A stretch of DNA of 64,000 nt from Sambucus nigra (Eukaryota > Streptophyta > Magnoliopsida > Dipsacales > Adoxaceae), in the NCBI GenBank assembly GCA_949130495.1, contig OX422219.1:267019111-267083110 (forward strand), read 5' to 3'. The first letter of the stretch is position 1. Each line of letters starts with the position of its first letter. Below are positions 10,178 to 21,805 of the stretch, piece by piece. The notes beneath the pieces were generated by a model that was given only the letters and a program-made list of their open reading frames with translations, was not told the origin of the DNA and did no database searches. The position numbers and the translations under genes were made by a program.

Positions 10178-13100
10178 ATGGGATATCCGAAATACAAAGA
10201 GTGGATGGGTGAGACTAATAGAATGGGGGATGTGTTTCGCAGAGGTGCTAACGAATTTGTGAAATATGCAAAGAGATGTCGTCATGATGAAGAGTTTCCG
10301 TGTCCGTGTGCTAGGTGTAAGAATGGTAAGGTGTTTGAGTGGAAAACAATTGAACTACATTTGTTAAGATCGGGTATGCAAGATAGTTATCGATTTTGGA
10401 GTTTTCACGGTGAATTGAAAGTTCCTTTTGTCCCTGACCAATCTTCACAACATCCTTCAACAAGTAGAATAGATGAAGAAGGGGACGACGTAGATCATAA
10501 TATGTTAGAGGATTTAGTTGATGATGCGTACGGAGTTTATGAAGCTGAGGAGAATGAGGTTACTGATGATGTAGAAGATTCAAGTGCTCGTGAAGATAAC
10601 ACGATAAAACTTGACGATGACTATCAAAGTTTAAAATTTAAGGCGACCCAACCGTTATACTCTGGCTGTGAGAAAGATCAAACAACTTTACATGCCATGG
10701 TTGGTTTGCACAGTTTGAAGACGCAGTACGGTTTGTCTGGCAATAGCGTGACGAGAATTCTGAAATGGGTGAAGGGCTTATTACCCAAGGTGAATACACT
10801 TCCAAATAGCTATCCTATTATGAAGAACAGTTTGAAAGGTTTGGGAATGAAGAATAAATCGATTCATGCTTGTGTGTATGACTGCATACTATACCGAAAG
10901 GAGTATGAAAATCTCGATCGTTGTCCGGTATGCGATGAACCTAGATATGTCCAATCTACTAGTAAGGAAGGCACAAGCTCAAAAGTGCCTCAAAAAGTAT
11001 TCAAATATTTTCCCGTTGGGCCTAGATTAAAGCAATTTTTCACAGTACCATGGATTGCAGAGGTAATGACTTGGCATGCTAGGGCAGAAGTAGGGGGTAA
11101 TATCAGGCGTCATCCTATTGATTCTACTGCCTGGCGGAGGATGAATTATGAGTATCCCGATTTTGCTCGAGAACAACGCAACATTCGTTTGGCTATATCA
11201 ACAGATGGTTTCAATCCATTTGGAAATCTAAGCACTAATCAGAGTGTATGGCCAGTGATCCTAACCCCACTCAACCTCCCTCCTTCACACTGTATGAGAC
11301 CTGAATTTTCGATGATGGCTTTATTGATACCTGGGCCAAAGGCACCAAGTGAAGACATTGATATCTACCTGGATCCTTTGGTAGAAGAATTAAATGAGTT
11401 GTGGGAAGAGGGTTTGCAATCATTTGACTCCTTTAGAAAAGAAGAGTTTACGCTGAAAGCTATGTTGATGTGGGCATTTCATGATTTTCCAGCTTATGGG
11501 ACATTATCCGGATGTGCAGTACATGGTTATTTGGGGTGTCCTATTTGTGGAGAGGAGACTGAATCTCTTCGTCTATCCTCCAGCTTAAAAAATGTATACC
11601 ATTTCCACAGGAGGTTTTTACCCCCAGCTCATAGTTTCAGATTTGAGAAACCTTCCAATTTTTTATTGGGCGGAGTTGAACATAGGCTACCGCCGAAACA
11701 ACTTTCGGGTTCAGAAATTGAAAGTAAATCTTCTGAATGTGGCCCAAATATGCCAGGTAAGAATCCCAAATTTAAGAATGTCAAGCATAAGAAGACCCCA
11801 ACTGGGAATGAAACTGAGATAAGAAAGGCATGGTCTCGGAGGTCAATTTTATTTGACTTGCCTTATTGGAAGAAAAACCCGATGCGCCATGTATTGGATG
11901 TGATGCATGCAGAGAAGAACTTCGCTGAACATATTCTGGGTACTTGCCTTGGGTGGAGTCATTCGAAGGATGGAGAAAATGCACGAAAAGACCTTAAAAC
12001 GTTAAAACTTATAACACAACTATGGTTGAAAGAAGATAGTAGGGGAAGGACAATAATTCCCCCTGGTGACTTTACTTTGACGAGTGAGGAAAGGAAGGTG
12101 CTTCTAGACACAATATATAATTTGAAGGGCCCATCTACTTTTTCGTCCAACTTGCAAAGGATTGTGAATTATGTTACTCATGATTTACATAAGTGTAAGT
12201 CCCACGATTGGCATGTGATCATGCAATTGGTTCCTCTATTGTTTAAGCACTGTTTCTCCAAGCACAAGGATTTTCGTAGGGCTATTATGAAAATTAGTAT
12301 TACCTTCTCCCTCTTGTGTGAGAAGGTAGTGAATAGAGAACACATAGTGGCTGCAAAATTGGCTGTGAACAAAGCGATTTGTGTATTGGAGAAGTACTTT
12401 TCCCCAGCATTCTTTGACATAAGTGTTCACTTGTTGGTACACCTATGCGACGAGGCACTTCTTTGTGGTCCAGTTAGATATAGGTGGATGTATCCGTTTG
12501 AAAGATTGATGAAAGTTTTTAAAGATTACGTCAAGAATATGCGATATATTGCAGGATCAATTGCAGAGGAATACATCACCGTGGAGTCATCAATATATAC
12601 TCGGGAATATATGACTGACTCTACCAGCGTTGATGACACCGATGAATTCCTCGATGATGGTGGTAATGTGATGGGAAAACGAGTGAAATTAACGAGTTTG
12701 CAACATGAACAAGTAGCTCGTTATCTATTTGACACACATGAAGATGTGAAAGAATGGAAAAAGTAAGTTTCGAATATTATAATGTTTAACATTATTTTAG
12801 ATTATTTTATACATGATTAATTTTGTAATATCGAGTAAATATGAAGCCTGTGAGAACAATAAAAGACGAAAAACAGTGGTACAATCAGACAGCGAATTTA
12901 GGCTATGGTTGACATAAGAGGTAATTACAATGAAAACAGTCGTTATATAACGTTACATTACACTCAAATTTTACCACTAATATAATTAATTTATCTATAT
13001 TCTCAGCTCCTAAAGATGGGTGATGCGACATCAAGGCTTGCTCGTCTAGCCACTGGACCCTTGTTCGTGGCACAAGAGTACAAAAAATATCGATTGAACG

Positions 13101-13594
13101 GTTACATTTTTGGCGCTAAAGTGTACGAGGAAAGTACATATGTACAGAACTCAGGAATTTCATACAAGGCTCTTACTTTCTTTCGAGCGAGCGCAAAAGA
13201 TAAAAACCTCGTTGAAGCTGAAATGACTTACTATGGTGTAATCCAAAATATATTTGGATTGGATTATATAAGCTTCAAAGAGGTTGTATTTTACTGTGAA
13301 TGGGTAAGAGTTGAGGATAAAAATGCTTCTAAAGTTGATCCTGTCACCAATTTGATCATGGTTGACTTGTCCAAGTTGAAGAGCAACGACCACGTGATCG
13401 ATGAGCCATTTGTTTGTGCATTTCAAAAGGTTAAGCAAGTGTTTTACTCGGAGTATATCAACAACGAGCCGTGGTCAATTGTCCAACACGCGCCAAGGTG
13501 TCTAAATAGTAGTGTGGATGACTTGGTTGCTCCTACCGAATATCAATCCATTTTTTATGATAACCCGAATTTGAAACAATTTTTCAATTTGTAA
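10178..13594 (+). pseudogene. TNP2: TNP2-type CACTA transposase, three exons, one internal stop
   Basis: Transposase of En/Spm elements, acting in the nucleus on the element ends. Exon 1 is 10178-12762. It starts MGYPKYKEWM with a transposase-associated N-terminal domain (C/H-rich, residues ~1-75), then the TNP2 core ('STDGFNPFG' near residue 341, 'CPICGEET' near 456, 'DVMHAEKNF' near 574) and DUF4218 ('SHDWHVIMQ' near 672, 'RYRWMYPFERLMK' near 766). I infer introns 12763-12835 and 12921-13006: both start GTAAGT or GTAATT and end AG, and the phases agree. Exon 2 (12836-12920) carries an RRK-rich linker and an in-frame TAA at 12915. Exon 3 (13007-13594) carries DUF4216 ('YYGVIQNIFGLDY', 'PFVCAFQKVKQVFY'). 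Apart from that TAA the ~1085-codon frame is open, close to family length. An upstream TTG-started extension is less likely than the ATG at 10178. Confidence 0.85.
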
Positions 13595-13721
13595 TAATTA
13601 TTTCAATTTGTACCGAAACATCCATTTTTAATGCTTTTACTTGATCTGCACTTTATCATTTTCACTCTTGTGTAGTGTGCGTGTGTGGAGAGGAGATTAA
13701 TACATAAATATTCCAACTACA

Positions 13722-13843
13722 TCTAAGTTTTGTTTATACTAATCCATGAATATACGCTTCCTACCTTTAATAGGTGATTAGTACATAGTTATTTGGGGTG
13801 TCCTATTTGTGGAGAGGAGATTGAATCTCTTCGTCTATCCGAA
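13722..13843 (+). pseudogene. Duplicated pieces of TNP2 5' region and exon 1
   Basis: Positions 13722-13782 repeat the start of the TNP2 unit (ATCTAAGTTTTGTTTA and CCTTTAATAGGTG, as at 10130-10160) with a short insert. Positions 13782-13843 repeat exon 1 positions 11519-11582 (GTTATTTGGGGTGTCCTATT and onward) with two differences. So a miniature, internally deleted copy of the transposase start lies behind the full gene. It runs straight into the foldback at 13824. Confidence 0.85.
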
Positions 13844-14093
13844 CACTAAGAAATGCCATAATCCTATGGAGCGATGCTCTGCAAATTCCTCCCAACCGTT
13901 ATGTAGCCAAACATCACTGGTTGAAGTTGTCAATTCCACTTTCCATACCCCACCACTTTCCATACCCAATTCAAAGGTGGAGTTGACAACTTCAACTGCT
14001 GATTTTTGGCTACACAACGGTTGGAAGGAATTTGCAACGCATACCTCCATAGGATTATGGTATTTCTTAGTGTTTAGATATGAAGAGAATTAT
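13824..14093. repeat. Long inverted repeat (hairpin) inside the CACTA element
   Basis: The arms about 13824-13942 and 13976-14093 are complementary with few mismatches. Examples are AACACTAAGAAATGCCATAA against TTATGGTATTTCTTAGTGTT, and AACCGTTATGTAGCCA against TGGCTACACAACGGTT. The loop is about 35 bases and contains a short CTTTCCATACCC direct repeat. The outer ~20 bases of the left arm are TNP2 exon 1 sequence. The inner unit has CACTAAG..CTTAGTG ends, like a small CACTA-type foldback. A 96-codon ORF across it is probably incidental. Confidence 0.9.
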
Positions 14094-14552
14094 AATTGAC
14101 ACGATTGCTCGGGGTACATTAGTTGGAAGGAGGTTCCATATGAGCTCAAGTTAGCTGCTTGAGTGACACTACAGGTAATGTATTTATATTTATATGTCAA
14201 GTTGGATTTCGATTTCCATTACGATTTATATTTATCTATATTTGAGGGGAGGATACTAATTTTACTTTATTTCAATTTAGGGGACAGGGAGTGGCCCTAA
14301 GGGTAGGCCACATATGCTCTATACTTATGTGGCTATTCGAAAAAGAAGGGAAGGATAAGGAGGTGTTCCCGAGCGTCGCGGTACAAAATCTCTTTTCCAT
14401 GCAAATAGTTTGTAGATTTGAGATAAAATAATGGTGATATTGTTTCATTTTAAATAGTTTCTTATCTGAATATATATTTGCATTATCTTTAGTTTGTTAG
14501 GATATATGATGTTTGGAATAGGTACAGCGTTGCTATAACAGGTACAAATATA
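14094..14552 (+). other. CACTA interior without recognisable gene
   Basis: Moderately AT-rich sequence. A segment near 14281-14390 (GGGACAGGGAGTGGCC onward) has a GC-richer, possibly exonic look, but no frame gives a protein I recognise. A second CACTA gene would be expected here or in the missing part. Confidence 0.4.
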
Positions 14553-14588
14553 CTGCTGGGCAGTGGCACTGGCCATACTGCCCAGCAG
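14553..14588. repeat. Short perfect stem at the edge of the subterminal region
   Basis: CTGCTGGGCAGT at 14553-14564 pairs perfectly with ACTGCCCAGCAG at 14577-14588 around a 12-base loop. A T-run follows, then a further TCTGCCCAGA at 14602. Confidence 0.9.
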
Positions 14589-14609
14589 TTTTTTTTTAAT
14601 TCTGCCCAG

Positions 14610-14896
14610 AATTATCACGGTCAATGACCGTGACACGCCCGTGACAAAATTGACACGGGTGTGTCACGGTCAAAGACCGTGACAATTTTTTTAAAAAGGG
14701 TCACTGCTTTGTCTCGGTTTATAACCGTGAAAAATGTGTCACGGTCATTGACCTTGACACGAACGTGACACAAAACGCGAGTTTTTTGTCAAGGTCAATG
14801 ACCGTGACACGACCGTGACAAAAAAAGTTGTCTCGCCTCGAAATGTCATGGTCATTGACCTTGACAAGGTGAATTTGTCAAGGTCAATGACCTTGA
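14610..14896 (+). repeat. Right subterminal array, CACGGTCAATGACCGTG palindromes
   Basis: At least eight units built on the palindrome CACGGTCAATGACCGTG or its variant AAGGTCAATGACCTTG, interspersed with GACACGACCGTGACA-type units, in both orientations. This is the expected cis region for transposase accessory binding in CACTA elements. Each unit is itself a hairpin. Confidence 0.93.
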
Positions 14897-14907
14897 GAAA
14901 TGGGCAG

Positions 14908-14920
14908 ATTTGGTGTAGTG
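14908..14920 (-). repeat. 3' terminal inverted repeat of the CACTA element
   Basis: GATTTGGTGTAGTG reads CACTACACCAAATC on the minus strand. The next three bases, ATA (14921-14923), may be the target duplication; its partner is not visible. Confidence 0.85.
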
Positions 14921-16613
14921 ATATTGTGGATCAGGATGAGATCCTTGAACCCCACCTCTGATAAAAATTTCTAGGAAGTAGTGGGGATGATGTTTTATTT
15001 ATGGCAAGTTGTGTCACCTATAACCGATGAGTAGACGGGAGGTGATTGACGACTAGTAAAGTTGAATGAAGGTGATTTGAGAATCGCTATGATTATTTCA
15101 CTTTCACAACTAATTTAGCTTCTAAGTGAAGTAAAGCATAGTACGGTAATTGGGAGGAGAAATTTTTGATTGGTAAAGTGGTGTGTAAACGCATGTACTT
15201 GTTTGCCGTAGACAAGGTGCCTATTAAGATTTTTTATGGGAAAGCTTGGTCATTCTCCCTTTGATTGCTTAGCAGTTGTATCCAAATTTCGAGGATGAAA
15301 GTCTCTTGTAAGGGGGGAATTAATTAATACCCCGTACTCATATGGATATTTAAATTACATAAGTGAGTGTAATTTATTAATTTGAGAATTTAAAGTGTTG
15401 GATTATTATTGATGTGTTCAATATTTACATACAAGTTTATATCAGGTCGCGATTGGGCAAAGCGATAAGGAGTAATATTTTATTTGGAAAATAAGGGCAG
15501 AGTTGTATTGGAATTAAAAAGGTGAGTTTTTTATAAGTGACTCGGATTGGAATTTCGAGTGCACGGTTGGTCTCGAAAGGGCCGAGATATTCAGAATAGA
15601 GTACCCGGGGGGAAGTGTTTGGGTTTCGGGGACATTTTGGATTGGTAGGGAATCACAATTGTGTATACGAGTCAATATTGGGTTTAATAAGGAATAACCT
15701 TTATTTCTCTCTTATAAGAGCACACGATAAAGAAAGAAGAGAAAAAAATAAGAAAGGAAAGAAGGAAGAAGAGAAGGGAAGAATAAGAAAAGAGCTCGGC
15801 CAAATCCGACGGATTCCCGGCTCGTGGTCGTCGGATTTATCGAACCAAGAAAGTGTTTATCTTGATTTAATCATTTAATGTGTTTATTTTTATATAAAAG
15901 TTGGTGAGATGATTTTTTATTATTATTTTGGGTTTGGGATTCTTGAAGAAAAATGGGATTTTATGGTTTTAATCGCCTGTAAATGATGTGATAACAACTC
16001 TATGTGTACTCTAAACTAAAATTCATGTTAATGGTTTGAAATTTGGAGGATTGAATAAAAATGGAGCTAGGGTTTAGTTATTGTATGGATTGATGAACCC
16101 ATGAATTAATTGATGTGTTTGGTATATCATAGCGTGTAGATGATTAGATTTAGGTGGATGATGTTGGGATGACTTTTGGGAGTGATTTTGGTGAAGAAAT
16201 TGGGGGAAAGGCCATAACAACCATGGCAGTCCTATCTTACAATTTTACCAGGGCCAGACCGGCCTGCCCTCCCATGACTGGACCGTTTTGATTTATCATT
16301 TTGTTAAACAATGAAAGTTGTAGATCGTTTCGATACGGTTGTGTGGGCGCCGACCCCTTAAATTTCTGATTTGTTTTGACTGGATTATGAATTTATTAAT
16401 GAAGGGTTTTTGAGAACGAAATAATCGTTCCGAAATCCATTTGGGTTATTTTGGGATGTTTGTAGATGACTGAATGACTTTGAAGAATATTTAGTAATAT
16501 TGTTTTACCCGGGTTAGATGAAAATAAATCCGGGATATTAATTTTAAGAAAGTTTAGGACGAACGGAACTCGGGAGATTATTCAGCAGGCATTTATATAT
16601 ATGCTTATGCGTG

Positions 16614-16614
<1 letters not shown>

Positions 16615-16682
<68 letters not shown>
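16615..16682. repeat. (AT)n microsatellite, ~65 bp
   Basis: Uninterrupted TA repeat inside the Tekay-2 LTR; a second short (AT)n run lies at about 16900-16921. Confidence 0.95.
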
Positions 16683-16684
<2 letters not shown>

Positions 16685-17604
16685 GTGACTCCGAATGTGT
16701 GAGTAGGACGAATTTAGAATACTAGCTAGGGAGATAAGTTAATATTTGAAATTTAAGAATGGTAGGATTCTAACATGAGTGAGTAAATACTTATGGGATT
16801 AAAATAAGTGAGTGAATACTTATTAATTATACGAATTTGTATATTTGGGATTATAGTCTAATGCCACGAGATATCGGCATGAATAGTCGAATTTGATGAT
16901 ATATATATATATATATATATTATATCTATCTATGTGTGAATGGTATATTTATGTGAAGCATACCCCTCTAGTGCTATCGTGGGAAGTTGCGCGATGTGGG
17001 TGAGGCCCCTGGCTTGAGGAGCAGTGAGCATATAGTTCCTAGGTGATAGTCAGCCATTATTCATATTGTGTGAGTTTATTCTAGGTGAGATGTCTTGGGT
17101 ATGATTCGATCTCACTTTTAGATGAGGAGCTATGATTGCTTCCCGTACATTATGATTTGGTTTTTACCAAGTCGGTGTGAGAGTCCGACCGCTGTTACCC
17201 AGGATGATATATGAGTAATTCCCTGTAAGATGATAGCATTGTAGAGACTACATCCATTGAGTTATAGCTCTGAAGGATGGTTATTATACTTATATAGTAT
17301 GTGATATAAAAGTATGTATATACTTGATGTGTATAGTAAAGTATGCATACGCATATGAGATGTGAAAATCTATATATAAATGGATTAATCTAAAGCATGT
17401 CATGTGAGATAATTTCAATAGCATCCAGGAATAAAAAATTAAGAATAAAAATATGTATACGTTTATAAGACGAGAATTCTATATACTGGATAAATAACAC
17501 TAAGATGTGGATATTGTAATGACTAGTGGAAGTTATTCAATTTGGATTGAGTAATAAACTTAGGTCCTAGACCGACATATCTCACTAATTGATAGAGTTA
17601 CGTA

Positions 17605-17966
17605 GTAGTTTATCGGGAGGGTTCCTTGTTTGGATTTCGCCTTGCAAGACGTCCCACACACGAAAGTAGTAAAGGTCGGGAGCTTAGGGATATTATACCG
17701 AAGGTTATTTTGGATTATTGTTCTTAGTATTATTATATGAATATTTTGATGGGATTTAGTGTATCCCCTTGATGATATGAAACTTAAATTGTTAATAGGA
17801 AGAGTTAAAATTTATACGAGTATACTTTTATAATGAGAGAAGTGAATTTAGCGGTACATTTTATGGAAAGAGGGACAAACGGATCCCAACGACCGTAAAC
17901 ATTAAGTAGTAGTTTATCGGGATGGTCCCTTGTTTGGATTTCGCTTTGCGAGATGTCCCACGCACG
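17605..17966 (+). repeat. Two copies of a ~60-bp conserved LTR block
   Basis: Copy 1 at about 17605-17664 and copy 2 at about 17905-17966 share GTAGTAGTTTATCGGG, CCTTGTTTGGATTTCGC and GTCCCACxCACGAA. A third copy, inverted, is at about 23526-23586 inside Tekay-3. Each copy is followed or preceded by unrelated LTR sequence. Confidence 0.85.
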
Positions 17967-18842
17967 AAGTTTGACGCAACATTGGAAGTGGGGAGATATT
18001 TGTCTTTTAGTAAATGGTTGGGACCCTGGTTAACTATTTTTATTTTATGATTAGATGGCGAGTATAAGTGAGAGTTATTTATGATCGAAAGAAGTATAAG
18101 CGGGTGAAAGCTTAGGTTTTACATACGCGGGTCGTTGTGATGGTGTGTGGTTTTAGACAGTTTGGTGAGATGCTTGTTAGGTTGGGTAGTGTAACTAGGG
18201 TGTTTAAAATACATGCGTTAGGTGTGCACTGCTAGATGACAAATAAGGGGTATATCATGTGAGTGCGACATCGGTTTAAATATGGATAATATCATTTTTT
18301 AAATATTAGAGTATGTTAAGCACTTGCTAAAAAAAATATTTCAAACCCTCGGGCTCTGACCTTTATCTATCTTTTCTTTTTCTTCCCTTGTTATACTTTT
18401 TAGGTGTCCAGACACAAGGACGCCTTGATGACTATTCTTTCGAGTCAGATGTTATTGGCGCAGCTGTGGATGTGGGCAGGAGATTTTACAGACGCTACCA
18501 CCTTTGTGATCTAGATAGGAGGTACCGACTGTATACTCAAGCATATTGCCCAATTTTTGTCATTTATTTCATTTACATTCGATATGGTTGTGTTATGATT
18601 ACCGAGAGTTATCGGTTATTTAATTATCCAACCCATTTGTCATATATATTCCGGTGTGAATGGTTTAATTGTGCAATTAATTTTATAAAGATTAAAAAGT
18701 TTAAAATTTGACACCGTGGCCTAATATGTTATTAATAATGAAATGGTTTTCGATAGTGATGCTGAGAATGAAATTACATGAGATTCGTATTTAATTTGAT
18801 GTAAGAATAATCACCCGTTATTTTGTTGGGTGGGGTGTCACA

Positions 18843-18929
18843 GATTAAAGGTGATGAATAAGACACGCAAACATCAAAGCCCAATAACGCCGGAGTTTTA
18901 GTTCTATCCATCATTTGAATATAACCCAA
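18843..18929. other. Pre-insertion flank between Tekay-2 and Tekay-3
   Basis: 87 bases of non-repeat sequence ending CCCAA (18925-18929). With Tekay-3 removed it joins 28720 onward and leads into the ATG at 28771, so it is probably promoter or 5' untranslated sequence of the gene mosaic there. Confidence 0.6.
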
Positions 18930-21805
18930 TGTGACACCCCGACTAATTAAATACCGGGTAGCTACTCCTTTATGAAATTAATACAAAATGCCAAGTTGGT
19001 TCAGTTAATAGCATCACTGCCGAAAACATTTTAATGATTACTAACCACCTAGTATTTAAAAAGTAAGTTGTCAAATTTTAAATTAAATCTGATTAACATG
19101 CGATAAATGAAAATGTAAAAGAATAACATCACCATACACCATAAAGTCTCAATAAAGTAACCAACAAATAATAAGACCGGAGGAAAACTCCTCACAACAA
19201 TTCCAATATGTAAATAAATGAAACAAGTCTGCATCCTGAATTAATTACAAACCCAAGTCTGAATAACTGAAATATAAAATGTCTCTAAAGGAAATGGACG
19301 ACATGCCCTACAAATATTAAAACTGAATATGGAGTCAAGACAAAAGAAGTGTCTACTAGCAAGGCCCTGTAACTTCCACAACAGCTACAGCTCGTCACCT
19401 GAATGGAAATCCTATGCATGGTGTCCTTGTGGCTGGGCACCTAAAAAGGTTTTTACAAAAATAGATTTGAAAGCAAACGGGTCAGAGCCCGAAAGTGGAG
19501 AGTATTTAAAAAAAAGCAAGTGCTTTAATAACATTAAAACAATGAATGCAAAATACATGTTAGGACGTGCTCTCACATGAAATACTCACCTCTCGACTAA
19601 TTGTGCACTCCTAACGTACCGTACCCATTCAAGTGATTCTCATATCTAACTAAACCGACATAAGTTCTAACCTTTCTACTCGATTCCCATTATACATTCT
19701 AACGTTTTCAATTAAACATAGGGCTTTACATAAACTCAGATTCTCACTTATTAGCAATAAAATTTACTGGAGGTTATCCCCTTATTTATCTTCTCAAGGA
19801 GTTACTATAAATTATTCTCATAATTAAACATGACAAGTTTGTTCATTTAACCGTATATCATTCACATCATAAATATACAATACAAGCACCCCTAGACTAA
19901 GCTACAGTGCACAAATACTCTGTTATCCATCCCGGTACATCATGTACATAAGGATCAAGCATTCCGAATCTCTCAGGAATCGTTCTCAGATAACAACAAT
20001 CACAATCAATGGAGGTGAACATAGTCACATCACATGGGTCACGCACATACCTACGCTGCCACGATCAGCAGTGTTATTAACTTCCCAATAAGTCCTTCTC
20101 TGACCTATGTCCTCGAGGTACCAATCTAAATCCGGGCACACAAAGATTTGATGGCCCTAAGCGAACGTAAACCTCCCGTGATAGCAAGTATGGTAGGTAT
20201 GTCATACACATAAAATCATATACATATACTAAGCATGCACGCATCCTAGTAATTACCATAATTTATTAATGGTATACTTCTCATTCTGATACCAACTTAT
20301 AATGTTATGAAATTCACATATCCCCGGTTAATACTAACATTTAAATCGTCAATTATTCTCACATCGTAATTAGTCACTCACATCCTAATCCACAATTTTC
20401 ATTTGGTTCAAATCACACTTCTATGTTTTACTCCTCAATATATCCCAAATATCCCAACTATATCAATTATTCATCAAGGGAATGTTATCTCTACAAATAA
20501 GCCAGGTTACGGGACATTAGAAATCAAATCAGGCCAAAAAGGCCAATCTGTCAACTAGTTAGAAGTCTCGTTCGAACGAGGTCGTTCGAATGAGAGTTTG
20601 TTTGAACGAAGTGGACATCTAATGAAAATCCAACTCGTTAGAAGGCAAACTGTCAACTCGTTAGAAGCTCGTTCGAACGAGATCGTTCGAACGACCTGGG
20701 CAGGCCTTCTAACGAGGTGACAGTTTCGAACCCAGAATTCTCCTATCTCGTTTTTCCCAATTTTCTTCACCTCTAATCTCATCTAAACATCATTCCAATA
20801 GTAGTTCAAGGATTCTAATCATTCTTAAACATAGTTAGGTCGTATTTTAACACATTCATGGGATAAATCTTCCTATACACACCTAATTATCAAATCTCCC
20901 AAAGTTTTTCCCCAAATCTTATGAGTAAGAACCCTAGAATATAAAATCATAAATTTCCATAAATAAATCCGTTTTTGTAACATAAAGAGTAGTAATTCTT
21001 TTAGTTCAATCACCCAATAACAATTCTACATCCAAACCTATATCAAACTCTGAATTTATAACTCCAATCTCATGGGTTTTTATAAATCTTCCAATACAAT
21101 GCGATTATATAATTTTCTAATCATGGAAGAAACATTCACTTGAAATTAACGTAATTAAACCACTTGCCTTGGATTAATCTCTGAATTTGGTGTTGAATTG
21201 ATGAAGGTTGCTCTCTCCTTTTTCTCCCAAGGTTGAAGGTTGAAGATGGAGGTTGTGTTTCTCTTTTGGGAACCTCTCCTAACCTCTCCTATAACTCCCG
21301 TAGACCTCTAATTAGTTAAGTGCTGGTAATGGGTTAGTGGGTTCCTAAATACCCTATTTTTAATTCCAAAAATTCGTTTGTCAAAATTCCCCAAATTCCA
21401 AAATTACCAAAATACCCTTTTATGTTGCCGGTATGGCCTAAAAATGCCCCGGGACCCAAACTAAACCCCCGACTAATGTTTTCTGACTATTTCGACCCTC
21501 CCGGACACGTTGGCGCACTCAAAATGACCATACGGTTGATTAAAATAAAATTTACTTTTTAATTTAAATAATTACCTTCCTGACGCGACTGTCACGTGGA
21601 TCCCAACAAAATTTCCCAAATTGCTGTATTTCAGTCTCGCGACAATTTTAAAATTTTCAATATTCATATACTGCCATATATACACATTATAATCAAATTC
21701 CAACTCACATATCGTTAGTATATTATCCGGATTAATTCTCAATTAATTCACATTTAATTTAATTAATCCCATAAATAAATATCCATGAAAGTACGGGGTA
21801 TTACA
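18930..21805 (-). repeat. 3' LTR of Tekay-3
   Basis: On the plus strand it starts TGTGACACCCCG and ends CGGGGTATTACA. It is near-identical to 25836-28714. Confidence 0.95.
20568..20694. repeat. TCGTTCGAACGA cluster in the Tekay-3 3' LTR
   Basis: Perfect copies at 20568 and 20669, with variants at 20582 and 20683, separated by CTCGTTAGAAG words as in Tekay-1. The other LTR has the same cluster at 27475-27602. Confidence 0.9.

Larger units (their letters stand above)
8550..14920 (+). mobile_element. CACTA (En/Spm) DNA transposon, 5' terminus not in view
   Basis: The right end reads GGTGTAGTG at 14912-14920, the inverted complement of a CACTACACC terminus, followed by a possible 3-bp duplication (ATA). 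Palindromic subterminal repeats lie at both ends, and a TNP2 transposase gene fills the middle. The left edge coincides exactly with the end of the Tekay-1 LTR and shows subterminal repeats but no CACTA terminus. The simplest reading is that Tekay-1 inserted into the left subterminal region and the true end lies left of the window. No clear second (TNPA-like) gene is seen between 14100 and 14540. Confidence 0.9.
14924..18842 (+). mobile_element. Tekay-2: 3' end and LTR of an older chromovirus
   Basis: Positions 14924-15309 are degenerate internal sequence ending in 'AATTTCGAGGATGAAAGT', the usual chromovirus 3' stretch. Then comes a purine tract (AAGGGGGGAATT, about 15310-15321) and an LTR from 15323 that starts ATTAATACCCCG (first two bases changed from TG) and ends TGTCACA at 18842. 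The LTR block order matches Tekay-1. The rest of the element should lie left of the CACTA insertion, outside the window. Confidence 0.8.
15323..18842 (+). repeat. LTR of Tekay-2 (~3.5 kb)
   Basis: Related to, but well diverged from, the Tekay-1 and Tekay-3 LTRs. For example, 18400-18560 (GTCCAGACACAAGGACGCC) parallels 8038-8160. It is longer than they are because of microsatellites and an internally repeated ~60-bp block. A short ORF at 15615-15878 and another at 18388-18711 have no recognisable product and are probably incidental. Confidence 0.8.

Noticed and set aside
19329..19580. 83-codon ORF repeated at 26237-26488 (ESRQKKCLLARPCNFHNSYS)
   Set aside because: It is the same segment of the two Tekay-3 LTRs read antisense; presence in both copies reflects LTR identity, not a gene.
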